This document shows, in pieces, positions 30,000-39,218 of a stretch of DNA of 64,000 nt (position 1 is its first letter; each line of letters begins with the position of its first letter). A program made the position numbers and the translations under genes. The notes below the pieces were generated by a model. The model did not search any database, was not told the origin of the DNA, and saw nothing but the letters and a program-made list of their open reading frames with translations. This stretch comes from Yarrowia lipolytica (Eukaryota > Ascomycota > Dipodascomycetes > Dipodascales): NCBI RefSeq assembly GCF_001761485.1, contig NC_090775.1, forward strand, positions 186,001 through 250,000, written 5' to 3'.

Positions 30000-32708
30000 C
30001 TAACAAAAGGACTCCTCAAAGTAATCCATGCGGATGTTGCCGTGGATCTCCGTCTCGGTCACGAACGCAGCTCGCACCTCATCATTGAACTTCTCTGGCC
30101 CACACACAAACACACCTACAGAGTCGTCGTTGGTGATATCGGAAAAGTGGCGAGACAGCAACTTGGCCACTTCCGGCTTGCTCATCTCGATCTTGAACTT
30201 GCCCTTCTCAGGAACGTGATAACTTTCCCTGTTTCCCTCTGGGTCCTGCGCTGGGTGGTTCAGCTCAGGGGTGGGCGGAGTAACCACCAAATCGTGGGGC
30301 TTCTCGTCCGAGTCGCTATCATGAGGGGTATCTCCAGCAGCCTCTTTGTCCTTTCTCTCCTGGGAAATTGAGGCACTCGCCTGGGCAAGCTTAGCACTCA
30401 AAACATTGGGATCTAATGTTCTCGCTGTTCCGCCAGGGTCAAGCGATTGTCCTGTCATCGATGTGTCGTTATCAGGAGGGGGAGGGAAGGCAGATAGCAT
30501 CGGCGAGGCATGGGAAGTCAATGTGCTTCCAGCGCTGTGAAGAGGTCTCGGCGGGGTATCAGTGGTATCAAAGTAGTTGGTATTCTCTGTGGGGTTGGTT
30601 ATTTTGATAGGGGCGTGTTTCACAGCTTCAATCGTCTCAATGGGGACAGATCGGGATATCATAGGGGCGGTGGGACTTCCACAGAGCACCCATCGCTCGA
30701 GTTGGAACGCCTGATACACTCGTGTGGACGGAACAAAGGAATCGTCCTTGTCGAGGAAACCGCGGGTAATGTAGATCTCAACCTTGACGTTGGGTGACTT
30801 GATCAGATGGAGAAGCTCTGTTTGGAACCACTTGAGCGATCGGGCGTCGTGGACAATCCAGACAAATATGATCTGAAGAGCACGGGTGCTCCTGAGAGGG
30901 GACTGCTGTAGGCCAGTAATGTAGCTGGCATAGCCGTAAGCGGCAGTTACACCAACTCCCCCAGAAACAAGCAGAATATTAGCGTACTCCGAAAGAGGCT
31001 GCTGATTTCCGTAAGGACCGTCGACATATAGTCTGGTCTGCATGCTTCGCGAGCCTGTGGATTCGTAATGGTCCTGTAACATGCGTGTCAGCCTGGCAGT
31101 CTTACCCTTGCGAGGCTTTACAACCATGGTGAGCTGGGCGTTGCCAGGGGTGGATGTATTGTCTGGAGCGACATAGATAGAGAATGGATGACCTTGAAGC
31201 AGGTTAGGACGGGCTATAATGTAACAGTAACAGCCGGGGAAGAAGTTCCAGCGCCCAGACGTGGTTACGACAATCTTGAACATTCCCTCCTCAAACAGAG
31301 TGAGTGTGGCAATCGAATTCCAACCACAAAAGAAAATCTTGGCTATTGAAGACAGCTCATTGTAGAGGAAAATGGTACCGGAAGTGTATACCCAGCCCAT
31401 CCACCCAAAGTTATGGCAGTGAAGACCAAGACCGACCAGGAAGATGACGAAGCCGGATATGTGAGTCTGGTAGAAGAGCTCGTAGACCCGAGATCTTATT
31501 GGCCGAATAGCAACCGTCACCATGACTGCAGCTGCAACAGTTGCCAGATGGCCCATGTTCCAGTTAATAAAGCCCCAATTGTGAGGGTAGGTACTCTTGT
31601 AGACAGCGAGGAAGGCGAACGCGATTGAATGGAACACCATGTGGGAGAAGGTGACCCAGGCAATCGCTCTGTGGTAGGTCAGAAACGTGTTAAAGGGCCA
31701 CTTTGTATATCTCAGGAGAATGTTGTTTCGGCCTCCGAATAGGACAAGTAATGGGATCTGCGTGAGAGCCACAAGACCTGTTCGGTTGCCTGTGTAGCGT
31801 GCAAACTTGATCAGAGAGGTGCCCAGATAGGGATCGTTGGCACTGAAATGGATGGGAAAGATTGTCAGCACTACAGTCAACAAAACGTAGATTGCAATGA
31901 CAATGGAGTGGATCCGGGTAGGCAGGTGGATCTGTATGTACTTGAGAATAACGTGAGGTGCATTGTGCTCAGTTCCAATGGTAGCAGGGAGGGTAAAGTG
32001 TCGCCTGAACCATGTAATCCGAGGACCTTTCATTCGGCGGACAACATCTGGGAAGTAGGAGTAGAAGACGTTTGTTGCAAAGCCCACGAAGATCACCAAT
32101 GCCCAGTAGATGTTGAGTACCACGCCCTGGATGATTCCGAGACTGTATTGGCGAATGACAACGTCCATAGAGTACAAGTACTGGATGAATCTGGTTTCAC
32201 GCACAGCTACTGGTGCCCTCACCTCACCCAGAAAGTGCAGCTGGGCCTCAGCTTCAGCAGCCCCTATGACGTGTTCCTTTGCCTCCACAGCCATGGCTTC
32301 GAGGTGGCCAATGGAGTACTGGAACCTGGGGCCCAGTTGGTAGCACAAGTCTTGGATGAATTTGTACGCCTTAAGCGCCTCCACAGAGTAGCCGTAAGCC
32401 ACCTCGAACTCTTCTCGTCGAGAGCCTGTGATGAGTGAAAAGGGGTTGTTTTCTTGAAAGTGCAGACCGGGGTATCTCGGGGCGATGCTGGTCCATCTGT
32501 CGATACAGTTTGTGACCGAGCCCATGAAGATGGGTGATCCACATCTGCAGGCCGTCAGGTTGCCCACGGAGCAGGTGTTGTCGTATTCTCGAGCTGCGTA
32601 CCAACATGCCAGCCCTACGGGTGCGGGGATTCCGCCTCTCACGGATTTGTAGGCTGACACAGACGTGGCGAGCAGCAGTGTCAAGACGAAGGCGAGACTT
32701 GCCCGCAT
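30000..32708 (-). CDS. Ferric/cupric reductase transmembrane component (FRE family)
   Basis: Plasma-membrane NADPH-dependent metalloreductase that reduces Fe(III) or Cu(II) before uptake. 902 aa from the ATG at 32708. A signal peptide (MRASLAFVLTLLLATSVSA) is followed by an ectodomain of roughly 190 residues with paired Cys. Seven or so membrane segments follow, with two pairs of haem-ligand His (HRAIAWVTFSHMVFHS and QTHISGFVIFLVGLGLHCH). The FAD motif HPFSIY is near 508, the NADPH motif SGGVGVTAA near 580, and CGPEKF near 867. Between about 690 and 823 lies a long Pro/Ser/Asp-rich insert inside the NADPH-binding lobe, larger than usual. The frame is open upstream to 32813, but those codons only translate the CA repeat (THTHTH). 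No symbol given; FRE paralogues cannot be told apart here. Confidence 0.92.
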   Translation of the reverse strand: MRASLAFVLTLLLATSVSAYKSVRGGIPAPVGLACWYAAREYDNTCSVGNLTACRCGSPIFMGSVTNCIDRWTSIAPRYPGLHFQENNPFSLITGSRREEFEVAYGYSVEALKAYKFIQDLCYQLGPRFQYSIGHLEAMAVEAKEHVIGAAEAEAQLHFLGEVRAPVAVRETRFIQYLYSMDVVIRQYSLGIIQGVVLNIYWALVIFVGFATNVFYSYFPDVVRRMKGPRITWFRRHFTLPATIGTEHNAPHVILKYIQIHLPTRIHSIVIAIYVLLTVVLTIFPIHFSANDPYLGTSLIKFARYTGNRTGLVALTQIPLLVLFGGRNNILLRYTKWPFNTFLTYHRAIAWVTFSHMVFHSIAFAFLAVYKSTYPHNWGFINWNMGHLATVAAAVMVTVAIRPIRSRVYELFYQTHISGFVIFLVGLGLHCHNFGWMGWVYTSGTIFLYNELSSIAKIFFCGWNSIATLTLFEEGMFKIVVTTSGRWNFFPGCYCYIIARPNLLQGHPFSIYVAPDNTSTPGNAQLTMVVKPRKGKTARLTRMLQDHYESTGSRSMQTRLYVDGPYGNQQPLSEYANILLVSGGVGVTAAYGYASYITGLQQSPLRSTRALQIIFVWIVHDARSLKWFQTELLHLIKSPNVKVEIYITRGFLDKDDSFVPSTRVYQAFQLERWVLCGSPTAPMISRSVPIETIEAVKHAPIKITNPTENTNYFDTTDTPPRPLHSAGSTLTSHASPMLSAFPPPPDNDTSMTGQSLDPGGTARTLDPNVLSAKLAQASASISQERKDKEAAGDTPHDSDSDEKPHDLVVTPPTPELNHPAQDPEGNRESYHVPEKGKFKIEMSKPEVAKLLSRHFSDITNDDSVGVFVCGPEKFNDEVRAAFVTETEIHGNIRMDYFEESFC

Positions 32709-32709
32709 G

Positions 32710-32750
32710 GTGTGTGTTTGTGTGTTTGTGTGGTTGTGTGGTTGTGTGGT

Positions 32751-32791
<41 letters not shown>
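32710..32791. repeat. TG/CA microsatellite in the ferric reductase leader
   Basis: An 82-bp TG-rich tract with a pure TG run at its right end directly abuts the ATG at 32708. In the mRNA it would be a CA-rich 5' leader. Length is likely polymorphic between strains. Confidence 0.8.
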
Positions 32792-32794
<3 letters not shown>

Positions 32795-33758
32795 ATGTTG
32801 AATGGTATGCCACAGAGGAAGGTGTTCGGGAGTGTTTTGGAATTGGCTATAGTTCAAGATGGTGTTTTCATTTTGTTTGTGTCTCCAAATTTGGCGTTCA
32901 TCATATTTTAAGGTGGGAAAGATCGAAAACGGCTGTATGTATTTTAGGTATTTCCGGTTTACAATAACCATATAAATATATAATGTATTTAAGAAGTTAT
33001 CATTTAATGTCAAATAAATATTCCAAAACCCAGTCGCCAAAAGACAGAAACTCAAGCATTCGTCGTCACATCACCACAGTGTCACCAGTAGACGATGGAC
33101 AAGGCTAGATCTGCGCAATTAGTTCATGCACAAACGATGAACTTAGCCACGACGGTGCGTCTGAGATGCACAAATACAAAGCAAACAGGAGAGGCTGCTG
33201 CACTGTGATCGTGGCAAATTTAATGACAGATTATCTATTGTGGAAGGGCCGGCAATTAAGCGATATTACTGTCGTTTAAGGAGAAGAAGCCTACAGCAGT
33301 GTCTGTGAGACAAACGCCAGGCCAAGATCTAATGTACAGTAGAGAGCAACGGTAAAATACGGTTAGGCTAATGTCAGCCCCGTGTGGCTACAATAGTGCG
33401 CTGACTACGAGTGATAAGGGGTTTCAATCAAACGCCAATGGGGTCCACCACACATCTCTATTACCGCCAATTTTCCGACGCCGGAATTATAATCCGTACT
33501 GCACATGTGCCCGGAAATATAATCTTATCGAAGTGAGTCCATTACTCAGCGCAAACTCAATTGTAGTGAAAAATTCAGCACCGCCACAAAAGAGCCACAT
33601 TTCCATGCAGCAAGCTGCAGGGCGCAGACAAAGAAAACCGACCATATAATTTGGGCGCAAGGTCTAGACCCATCGCTCTGAGTAATGATAAACCAAACTA
33701 TGCATTTTACATGCAATTGACCAAGAACTTCCTAGCAATCGTGGCCCCTGTGGCCCCT
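32792..33758. other. Divergent intergenic region, ferric reductase to YeeE-like gene
   Basis: Contains both promoters. AT-rich part near 32940-33020. No supportable ORF. Confidence 0.5.
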
Positions 33759-33766
33759 TATATATA
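33759..33766 (+). promoter_or_regulatory. TATA box of the YeeE-like gene
   Basis: TATATATA 150 bp upstream of the ATG at 33916, followed by a CA-rich leader (CACCACTTACACTACACA). Confidence 0.55.
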
Positions 33767-33915
33767 GCACTAGCCACACACCAGCCTCTGCCTTGAACAA
33801 TTAGACTCTAACGTTGAAGAGCTAGCAAACCAACCTCCTCACACCACTCTCTTGCATTCACACCACTTACACTACACATACACGTACAGTACACAAGACT
33901 CCTGGTACTCACACA

Positions 33916-34920
33916 ATGTTCACCCCACTAAAGGCCGTGGCTGGAGCTATCATGCTTCACATGGCTACCGACAACTACTTGTTCACCAACGGCCGGATTC
34001 TGGGCGCCTCCTCCATTCTGTTTGGAGGTCTGCAGCAGCTCATCACCGACCCTGCCCAGGCCATTGCCTCCTCCAACTCCCTACATGTGCTCTTTGGCAT
34101 GTTCCTCTCGGGTCTCTCCGCCTTCCTCTTCACACCCATCTTCATGCCCAACTATGAGGCTCATCTGCCTTGGGCTCCCTTTGGAAGCTGGACCAACCTG
34201 ATTGCCGGTGTTCTGGTCGGCTTTGGAACCAAGCTGGGATCCGGCTGCACCTCAGGGCACATGCTGTGTGGCATTGCCCGTGGCTCCAAGCGATCCTTCG
34301 TCGCCACTGCCACTTTCTCCATCTTCGCCATGCTAACTGCTCGTGTGGTTGGTTCTCTGCCCACCTGCTTTGACGCTGCTGGTCAGGAGGTGGCCTGCCA
34401 TCACATTGCCGAGAACTACTCCGCAGAAATCCCCTACCTGGCTGGACTGCTCGGCGTGATCATTGTGCTTCGAAATGTTATTCCCAAACTCAACCTGCCT
34501 GCAAACACCCGAGCCACTCTCTCTTCCATCTTCTCGGGCTTCGCTTTTGGCACTGGTCTGCTTGTTTCCGGTCTTGCTTCCCCCCAGAAGACTCTTGGCT
34601 TCCTCGCCGGCGTGCCCCCCAAGTTTGACCCCTCTTTGGCTATGGTCATGCTCTTTGGCGTCCTCCCCAATGCCATCTCCGTGTGGAAATCTGGTTTCTT
34701 CAAGAATGTGACTCCTCTTCTTACCACCGAGTTCTCTCTGCCCCAGATCTTTGACGTGACTCCCCGACTCATTGCTGGCGCCGCCATTTTCGGCATTGGC
34801 TGGGGTATTGCCGGTGTCTGCCCTGGCCCAGGTATCCTCGGATCCTTCCTCGATGGCCTCAAGGGTTTCTCCTGGCTCGCAGGCTTCATTCCTGCTTACT
34901 ACCTAGCCGGAAAGGTCTAA
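33916..34920 (+). CDS. YeeE/YedE-family membrane transporter of sulfur compounds
   Basis: 334 aa, almost wholly hydrophobic, with about 9-10 membrane segments. Two diagnostic motifs are present: GFGTKLGSGCTSGHMLCG in the first half and GIAGVCPGPGILGS in the second. Each holds the Cys that the bacterial family uses to pass thiosulfate through the membrane. The two halves look like an inverted duplication, as in the family. In bacteria YeeE/TsuA imports thiosulfate; fungal members are uncharacterised, so thiosulfate transport is a family-level inference. The start ATG follows CACACA and a TATA box. Codon bias is strong (C-ending), fitting a well expressed native gene now, whatever its origin. 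A mitochondrial carrier of the APS/PAPS type lies 3 kb downstream on the same strand. Confidence 0.85.
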   Translation: MFTPLKAVAGAIMLHMATDNYLFTNGRILGASSILFGGLQQLITDPAQAIASSNSLHVLFGMFLSGLSAFLFTPIFMPNYEAHLPWAPFGSWTNLIAGVLVGFGTKLGSGCTSGHMLCGIARGSKRSFVATATFSIFAMLTARVVGSLPTCFDAAGQEVACHHIAENYSAEIPYLAGLLGVIIVLRNVIPKLNLPANTRATLSSIFSGFAFGTGLLVSGLASPQKTLGFLAGVPPKFDPSLAMVMLFGVLPNAISVWKSGFFKNVTPLLTTEFSLPQIFDVTPRLIAGAAIFGIGWGIAGVCPGPGILGSFLDGLKGFSWLAGFIPAYYLAGKV

Positions 34921-35111
34921 CCATGCTCCCTAAAATTGATATATATATTTAACATGATAAATTGAGATACACTAAGTTAAGAAATTGTCAGCATCTCCAC
35001 AGAAATGCTTGCCTTTTGACATTAATGTCACCTATAACACGCTTTTTTTCTTTTCTTTCAATTCTAATGATTCATTACCCTTCCAGTCCGAGATCTCAAC
35101 TCCACTCCCGA
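34921..35111. other. Spacer with one retroposon-like end
   Basis: 3' flank of the YeeE-like gene. At 35058-35078 the sequence CAATTCTAATGATTCATTAC, preceded by a T-rich tract, repeats the element clustered at 23632-24016. Confidence 0.45.
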
Positions 35112-35262
35112 TTCCAGCGGCCGTATCCTGGAGAAAGAAAAAAAAGAAAAAAAAATGAAAGTGAAAATACGGCTTCCGTCCGATCAGCCGTAGTCAAGCA
35201 CCAGATAGCCCAATTAGTATTGTAGTGGGAGACCTTACCAGCATCCTGGGTGCTGCCATTCT
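35112..35262 (+). pseudogene. 5S rRNA pseudogene with purine-rich insertion
   Basis: Aligned by eye with the intact 5S at 4394-4513. Shared parts include GCGGCC-TATCCTGG, GTGAAAATACGGCTTC, CGTCCGATCAGCCGTAGTC, AAGCACCAGA, TTAGTATTGTAGTGGGAGACC and ATCCTGGGTGCTGC. About 30 nt of A/G-rich sequence (35131-35160) interrupts the 5' helix region after TATCCTGG, and several substitutions occur, including one near box C. The 3' end reads GCCATTCTACC with no T run. It therefore looks non-functional. Confidence 0.85.
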
Positions 35263-37847
35263 ACCATTCACTAAGCCGATGGTTTTCATTTTGTCTCAAT
35301 CCGCTCTCGGCTTACCTTACTATTGCTGTGTCTCGAACTTGTTTTGGTCTTGGCTGAATAATGGTAGGAAGGTCTGAAACACGGTGCATGGATCAAATCA
35401 CTATTCAGACGCATTTCTTATAGTTCGTGTGTTAACTTAAGTGTTAGACATTATATTCACCTCCAGTAGTACTCTCATCTCCGCTATTGTGTCTTCCAGT
35501 CCTTTTATCTTTCATACTTAAGATGTTGGCATCCACAGTTGTAATTCTGGGGACTTAAATGCTGGTTTTTACTTCAAAATTTGACCACAACTAAAAATGA
35601 GAACCAAATCTGTCGTTTTATCTGTCGTTTGATCTCATTATTAGTGCATGAAATCACATTATCCATCCGTTTGCAGCGTTCTTCAGCGGCATTACACGAT
35701 GAGATGGAAATAAGGTCTCGTATATGCAACAACAACTTGCACATTAAAAGGACTGAGTGTTAGTTCTACACGTAATAAGCGATCATGAATACATATATAT
35801 TTGTTAGTCTTATTTAATGTTTATCAATTGATCTTCTCTTGCTGTACCTTCTACTTGTAGAGAGTTCAGTTCCTTTCAACGCGTATTTCAGACGCACGAT
35901 ACAGCACCTTGATAACCGGTGTGCATATTTGATGCAGCCAGCCAGTGCAACAATCTTTCAAGGATGAACTTCCTTTCGAGAGACTCCAACGTATAGCTGT
36001 ACTCTGTTGTCTAGAACTGAAGAGCCAAGCTGAAATGCTAGGGTTAGCAGTAGCTGAGTTGCATTACTAGAGCAAAAGAGCCAGAGTGGAGTCTCATGAG
36101 GTAGTAAGAGCATAGCTAGATATCATAGAGCCACAGTGCAAGTGCGATAGATCGTGGCTCCAATGCTGGTAAGTCCAAGAGAAATAAGACCCAGAACCAT
36201 GTCTTTATCCAGGAGTAGGAGCCTAGCCTCTTAGAAGGGGTAGACCATCTGAACTTGACCTCATAATTTGAGAGGAGTCGGTAGGTGAACCGAACCACCA
36301 CTAGGGTTAACACATTACACCTTGGAGGACCATAGAGTCTCACCCAACTTTTCAATTGTTGGTGGGTGGTAGAGTAGTTGGGTCAGTTTGTGTGGAATAC
36401 GTTGTTTGTGTACAAGTACAAGTACAAGTTTTTTTATTTATATTTATATTTATTTATATCTTCTTTTCTTTTACTTGTACCATCTCTCTCCTTATCAGCA
36501 GATCTAACCTTGGTGGATGATCGTCATAGTGACAAGATGGAAACAATTCATTACACGGTATTATTAACATAGAAGAACTTTGAACATGACAAACCTGTGC
36601 CTCTGTGACACGGGTGGCCCTCACACATGTCATTATTTCACCTAACTATGGCTATCTTTTTCCAGTCTTTTTGTATTGGTCAGTTTTGTTAGAAATAGTG
36701 GGAACAAAAGTTGTGCTGGGGGTCCAATTTTGGTGATCCCGAGATGTTGGAGCAGAATTAATATAGTAAACACATTGATAGGATACAAAAACTAAACAAA
36801 ACTGTCGTAGTATACACACCTCGTAGTACAATCTTTTCAGATATTTCAGTTTCTGTCTCAATCAGGCTTTCTGAAATAGTTAGGCTATGACACGGGTGGT
36901 ATTGGGAAGTTTTGTTGGCCAAGCTTCAAAATTAAAGCAGGCACAACTGACATTCGCAAAACAAACACACATTTGCTGATTGTAATAAACACCTCTGTAG
37001 GTACAGTACAGTATGTACAGTACATATTGTACGACTCGTACAGTACATCAACCCTTACCCCATATCTCAGTCGATAGTTGGCTCCGTTAGTCAGTCTAAA
37101 ACTGTTGGGGGGCTTACAGCTAACGGTTGAGACATGTCTCAGTAACGTGGTAACGCGGTTCGATTGTAATATCAGACTGGTAACACGTTGGAATCCGTTA
37201 TCTTACATAATTAACGCTGGGCGTCTATCAGTGAAGATCGGGGTATTGTCCAATGGATGCAACGGTTTGTTCCCAGACGAACCACTCATCAACACGCCAA
37301 TACAGTGCTGTAAGTTACAGTTTTAACCGAAAATATGCCGGGTCCTACAGGGTGGGGTATCTACGAGTCAGAACGGGTTGGTGTTTTGTGGGGTATATCT
37401 GGGATTATTATAAATGGGGGAGAAATGACAATAAATATCTGGTCCACTTTTCTCACCGATACTGAATTTTCCAGATTTATATCTCTTCAATCTTGGGCCT
37501 GAACACGTCCTTCTTCCCTCATGCACCAGTATTTTTCAGTTTCCATCCGTTTGACCGTTCACACGACTACGGGGTACTTCTGTACGACCCCGCGTTTGAG
37601 CTGAAGACGAAAGAAGTATATTAGATGATAGATGTCGCCGTGAAACAACAACTCTGTGTATTTGCTTACTCATCACGGTCCCCCGATCGCCTCCGATATC
37701 ACTCCCTCCTCCCCTCCGAAAGTTACCGACCAACATTTTTCAATTCTCGTGAACCTTGCACTTCCACATTGGGAAGTCGAGACGTGCACTGCGGATCAAC
37801 ACTACATCGCCAAACTTGAGACCCTTCAACAGCTCGATTTTTTTACA
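35263..37847. other. Long intergenic region before the mitochondrial carrier gene
   Basis: No supportable gene. GTACAAGTACAAGTACAAG lies at 36410-36428 and is followed by a TTTATA-rich tract to about 36462. A dense run of GTAC/TACAGTAC motifs lies at 37001-37046. The stretch 36000-36380 has a different texture, with a 79-codon frame on the minus strand, and could be a repeat, but I cannot name one. Confidence 0.4.
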
Positions 37848-38864
37848 ATGTCGCTCAAGGAACAAGTGCCCATGTTGCACTCGGTCCGTGAGTTTTTCGG
37901 CCAGCCCACCGTGGCCTCCTTTTGCGCTGGAGGAGTCGCTGGAGCCGTCTCCCGAACCGTCGTGTCCCCCCTGGAGCGGATGAAAATCATCTTTCAGGTC
38001 CAGAGCGCCGGTCCTGGAGGCGCACCGTACCAGGGCGTCATCCCCACGCTGTCCAAAATGTGGCGCGAGGAGGGCTGGCGCGGCTTCATGCGAGGAAACG
38101 GAACAAACTGCATCCGGATCGTGCCCTACTCGGCCGTCCAGTTCTCCTCCTACACCATCTACAAAAAGCTGCTGTTCCCCGACCAGGATGGAACGACCCT
38201 GGGAGCAACAACGGCCGAGGGCGTGCAGTCGTCCTTCAGCTCCAAATTCAACATGGACGCTCTGCGACGTCTGACGGCAGGAGGTTTGGCGGGTATCACT
38301 TCTGTGTTTGCAACCTACCCCCTGGACATTGTGCGAACGCGTCTGTCGATCCAGACCGCTGATATCGGCACCTTCGCCAACCGAAACGTCAAGCCCCCCG
38401 GAATGTGGCAGGTCATGTGCGAAATCTACCGAAACGAAGGTGGTTTCCGAGCTCTGTATCGAGGTATCATCCCCACCACCATGGGAGTGGCTCCTTATGT
38501 CGGTCTCAACTTTGCCGTGTACGAACTCTTCAGAGACGTGGTGACGCCCGTGGGACAGAAGGACCCCTCAGCTGGAGGAAAGCTGCTGGCAGGAGCCATC
38601 TCTGGAGCCGTGGCCCAGACCGTCACATATCCGTTCGACGTGCTGCGAAGACGGTTCCAGGTGGTAGCCATGCCGGACCCCAAGCTCAAGGAGATGCAGG
38701 GCAACTACACCAGTGTTTGGAGCGCCATTAAGTCCATCATTCGAGCAGAGGGAATCAAGGGAATGTATAAGGGTCTGTCGGCCAACCTGCTGAAGGTGGC
38801 GCCCTCCATGGCCTCGTCGTGGCTGTCCTACGAGCTCGTCAAGGACGCCCTGCTCATCAAATAG
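37848..38864 (+). CDS. Mitochondrial carrier, YPR011c-like (APS/PAPS transporter type)
   Basis: Inner-membrane exchange carrier, 338 aa from the ATG in TTTTACAATGTCG; the open frame upstream to 37656 is not coding-like. It has the three 100-residue repeats, each with the Px(D/E)xx(K/R)x(K/R) signature: SPLERMK, YPLDIVRTR and YPFDVLRRR. The sequence follows yeast YPR011c closely as I recall it (AGGVAGAVSRTVVSPLER, RGNGTNCIRIVPYSAVQF, KPPGMWQ, GLNFAVYE, GAISGAVAQTVTYPFD). YPR011c was shown to carry adenosine 5'-phosphosulfate and PAPS, so a role in sulfate activation and thermotolerance is likely by homology. No key charged residue is missing. Confidence 0.9.
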   Translation: MSLKEQVPMLHSVREFFGQPTVASFCAGGVAGAVSRTVVSPLERMKIIFQVQSAGPGGAPYQGVIPTLSKMWREEGWRGFMRGNGTNCIRIVPYSAVQFSSYTIYKKLLFPDQDGTTLGATTAEGVQSSFSSKFNMDALRRLTAGGLAGITSVFATYPLDIVRTRLSIQTADIGTFANRNVKPPGMWQVMCEIYRNEGGFRALYRGIIPTTMGVAPYVGLNFAVYELFRDVVTPVGQKDPSAGGKLLAGAISGAVAQTVTYPFDVLRRRFQVVAMPDPKLKEMQGNYTSVWSAIKSIIRAEGIKGMYKGLSANLLKVAPSMASSWLSYELVKDALLIK

Positions 38865-39218
38865 ACGGACTAGACACACAAGCATGCTGGCATGTCGCGA
38901 GATATAGTCAGTGATTTACATAATGCTGCATTATCACATAGTGCATTGAATAAAACATACACAAGAGAGTACAACACACAGTATGTACTGTACATAGAGA
39001 ACACAGGATTGGGTACACCTGATGAGCCGCAGCCACTGTTGCCAATCTCCATCCACATACAGACCCAAACCAAAGAAACTACCCGCTGCGCAAACCACAT
39101 TGTTTGTTCAGCTACTCAGTCACCACTTCATTATTTACTTTACTACTTGTAACTCGAAAATCATAATTCATGTCTATGTGCTATCCGTAGCACCGTCTAC
39201 TGCCCTGCCTCGTTGCAC
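38865..39218. other. Convergent intergenic spacer
   Basis: Shared 3' region of the carrier gene and the following minus-strand gene. Only GTATGTACTGTACAT at about 38981-38996 stands out. Confidence 0.5.

Noticed and set aside
32709-32813. Longer N-terminus for the ferric reductase
   Set aside because: It only translates the CA repeat and would bury the signal peptide.
36000-36380. Region of different texture that might be an old repeat or LTR remnant
   Set aside because: No convincing terminal TG...CA, no flanking duplication and no second copy in the window; named only as unexplained.
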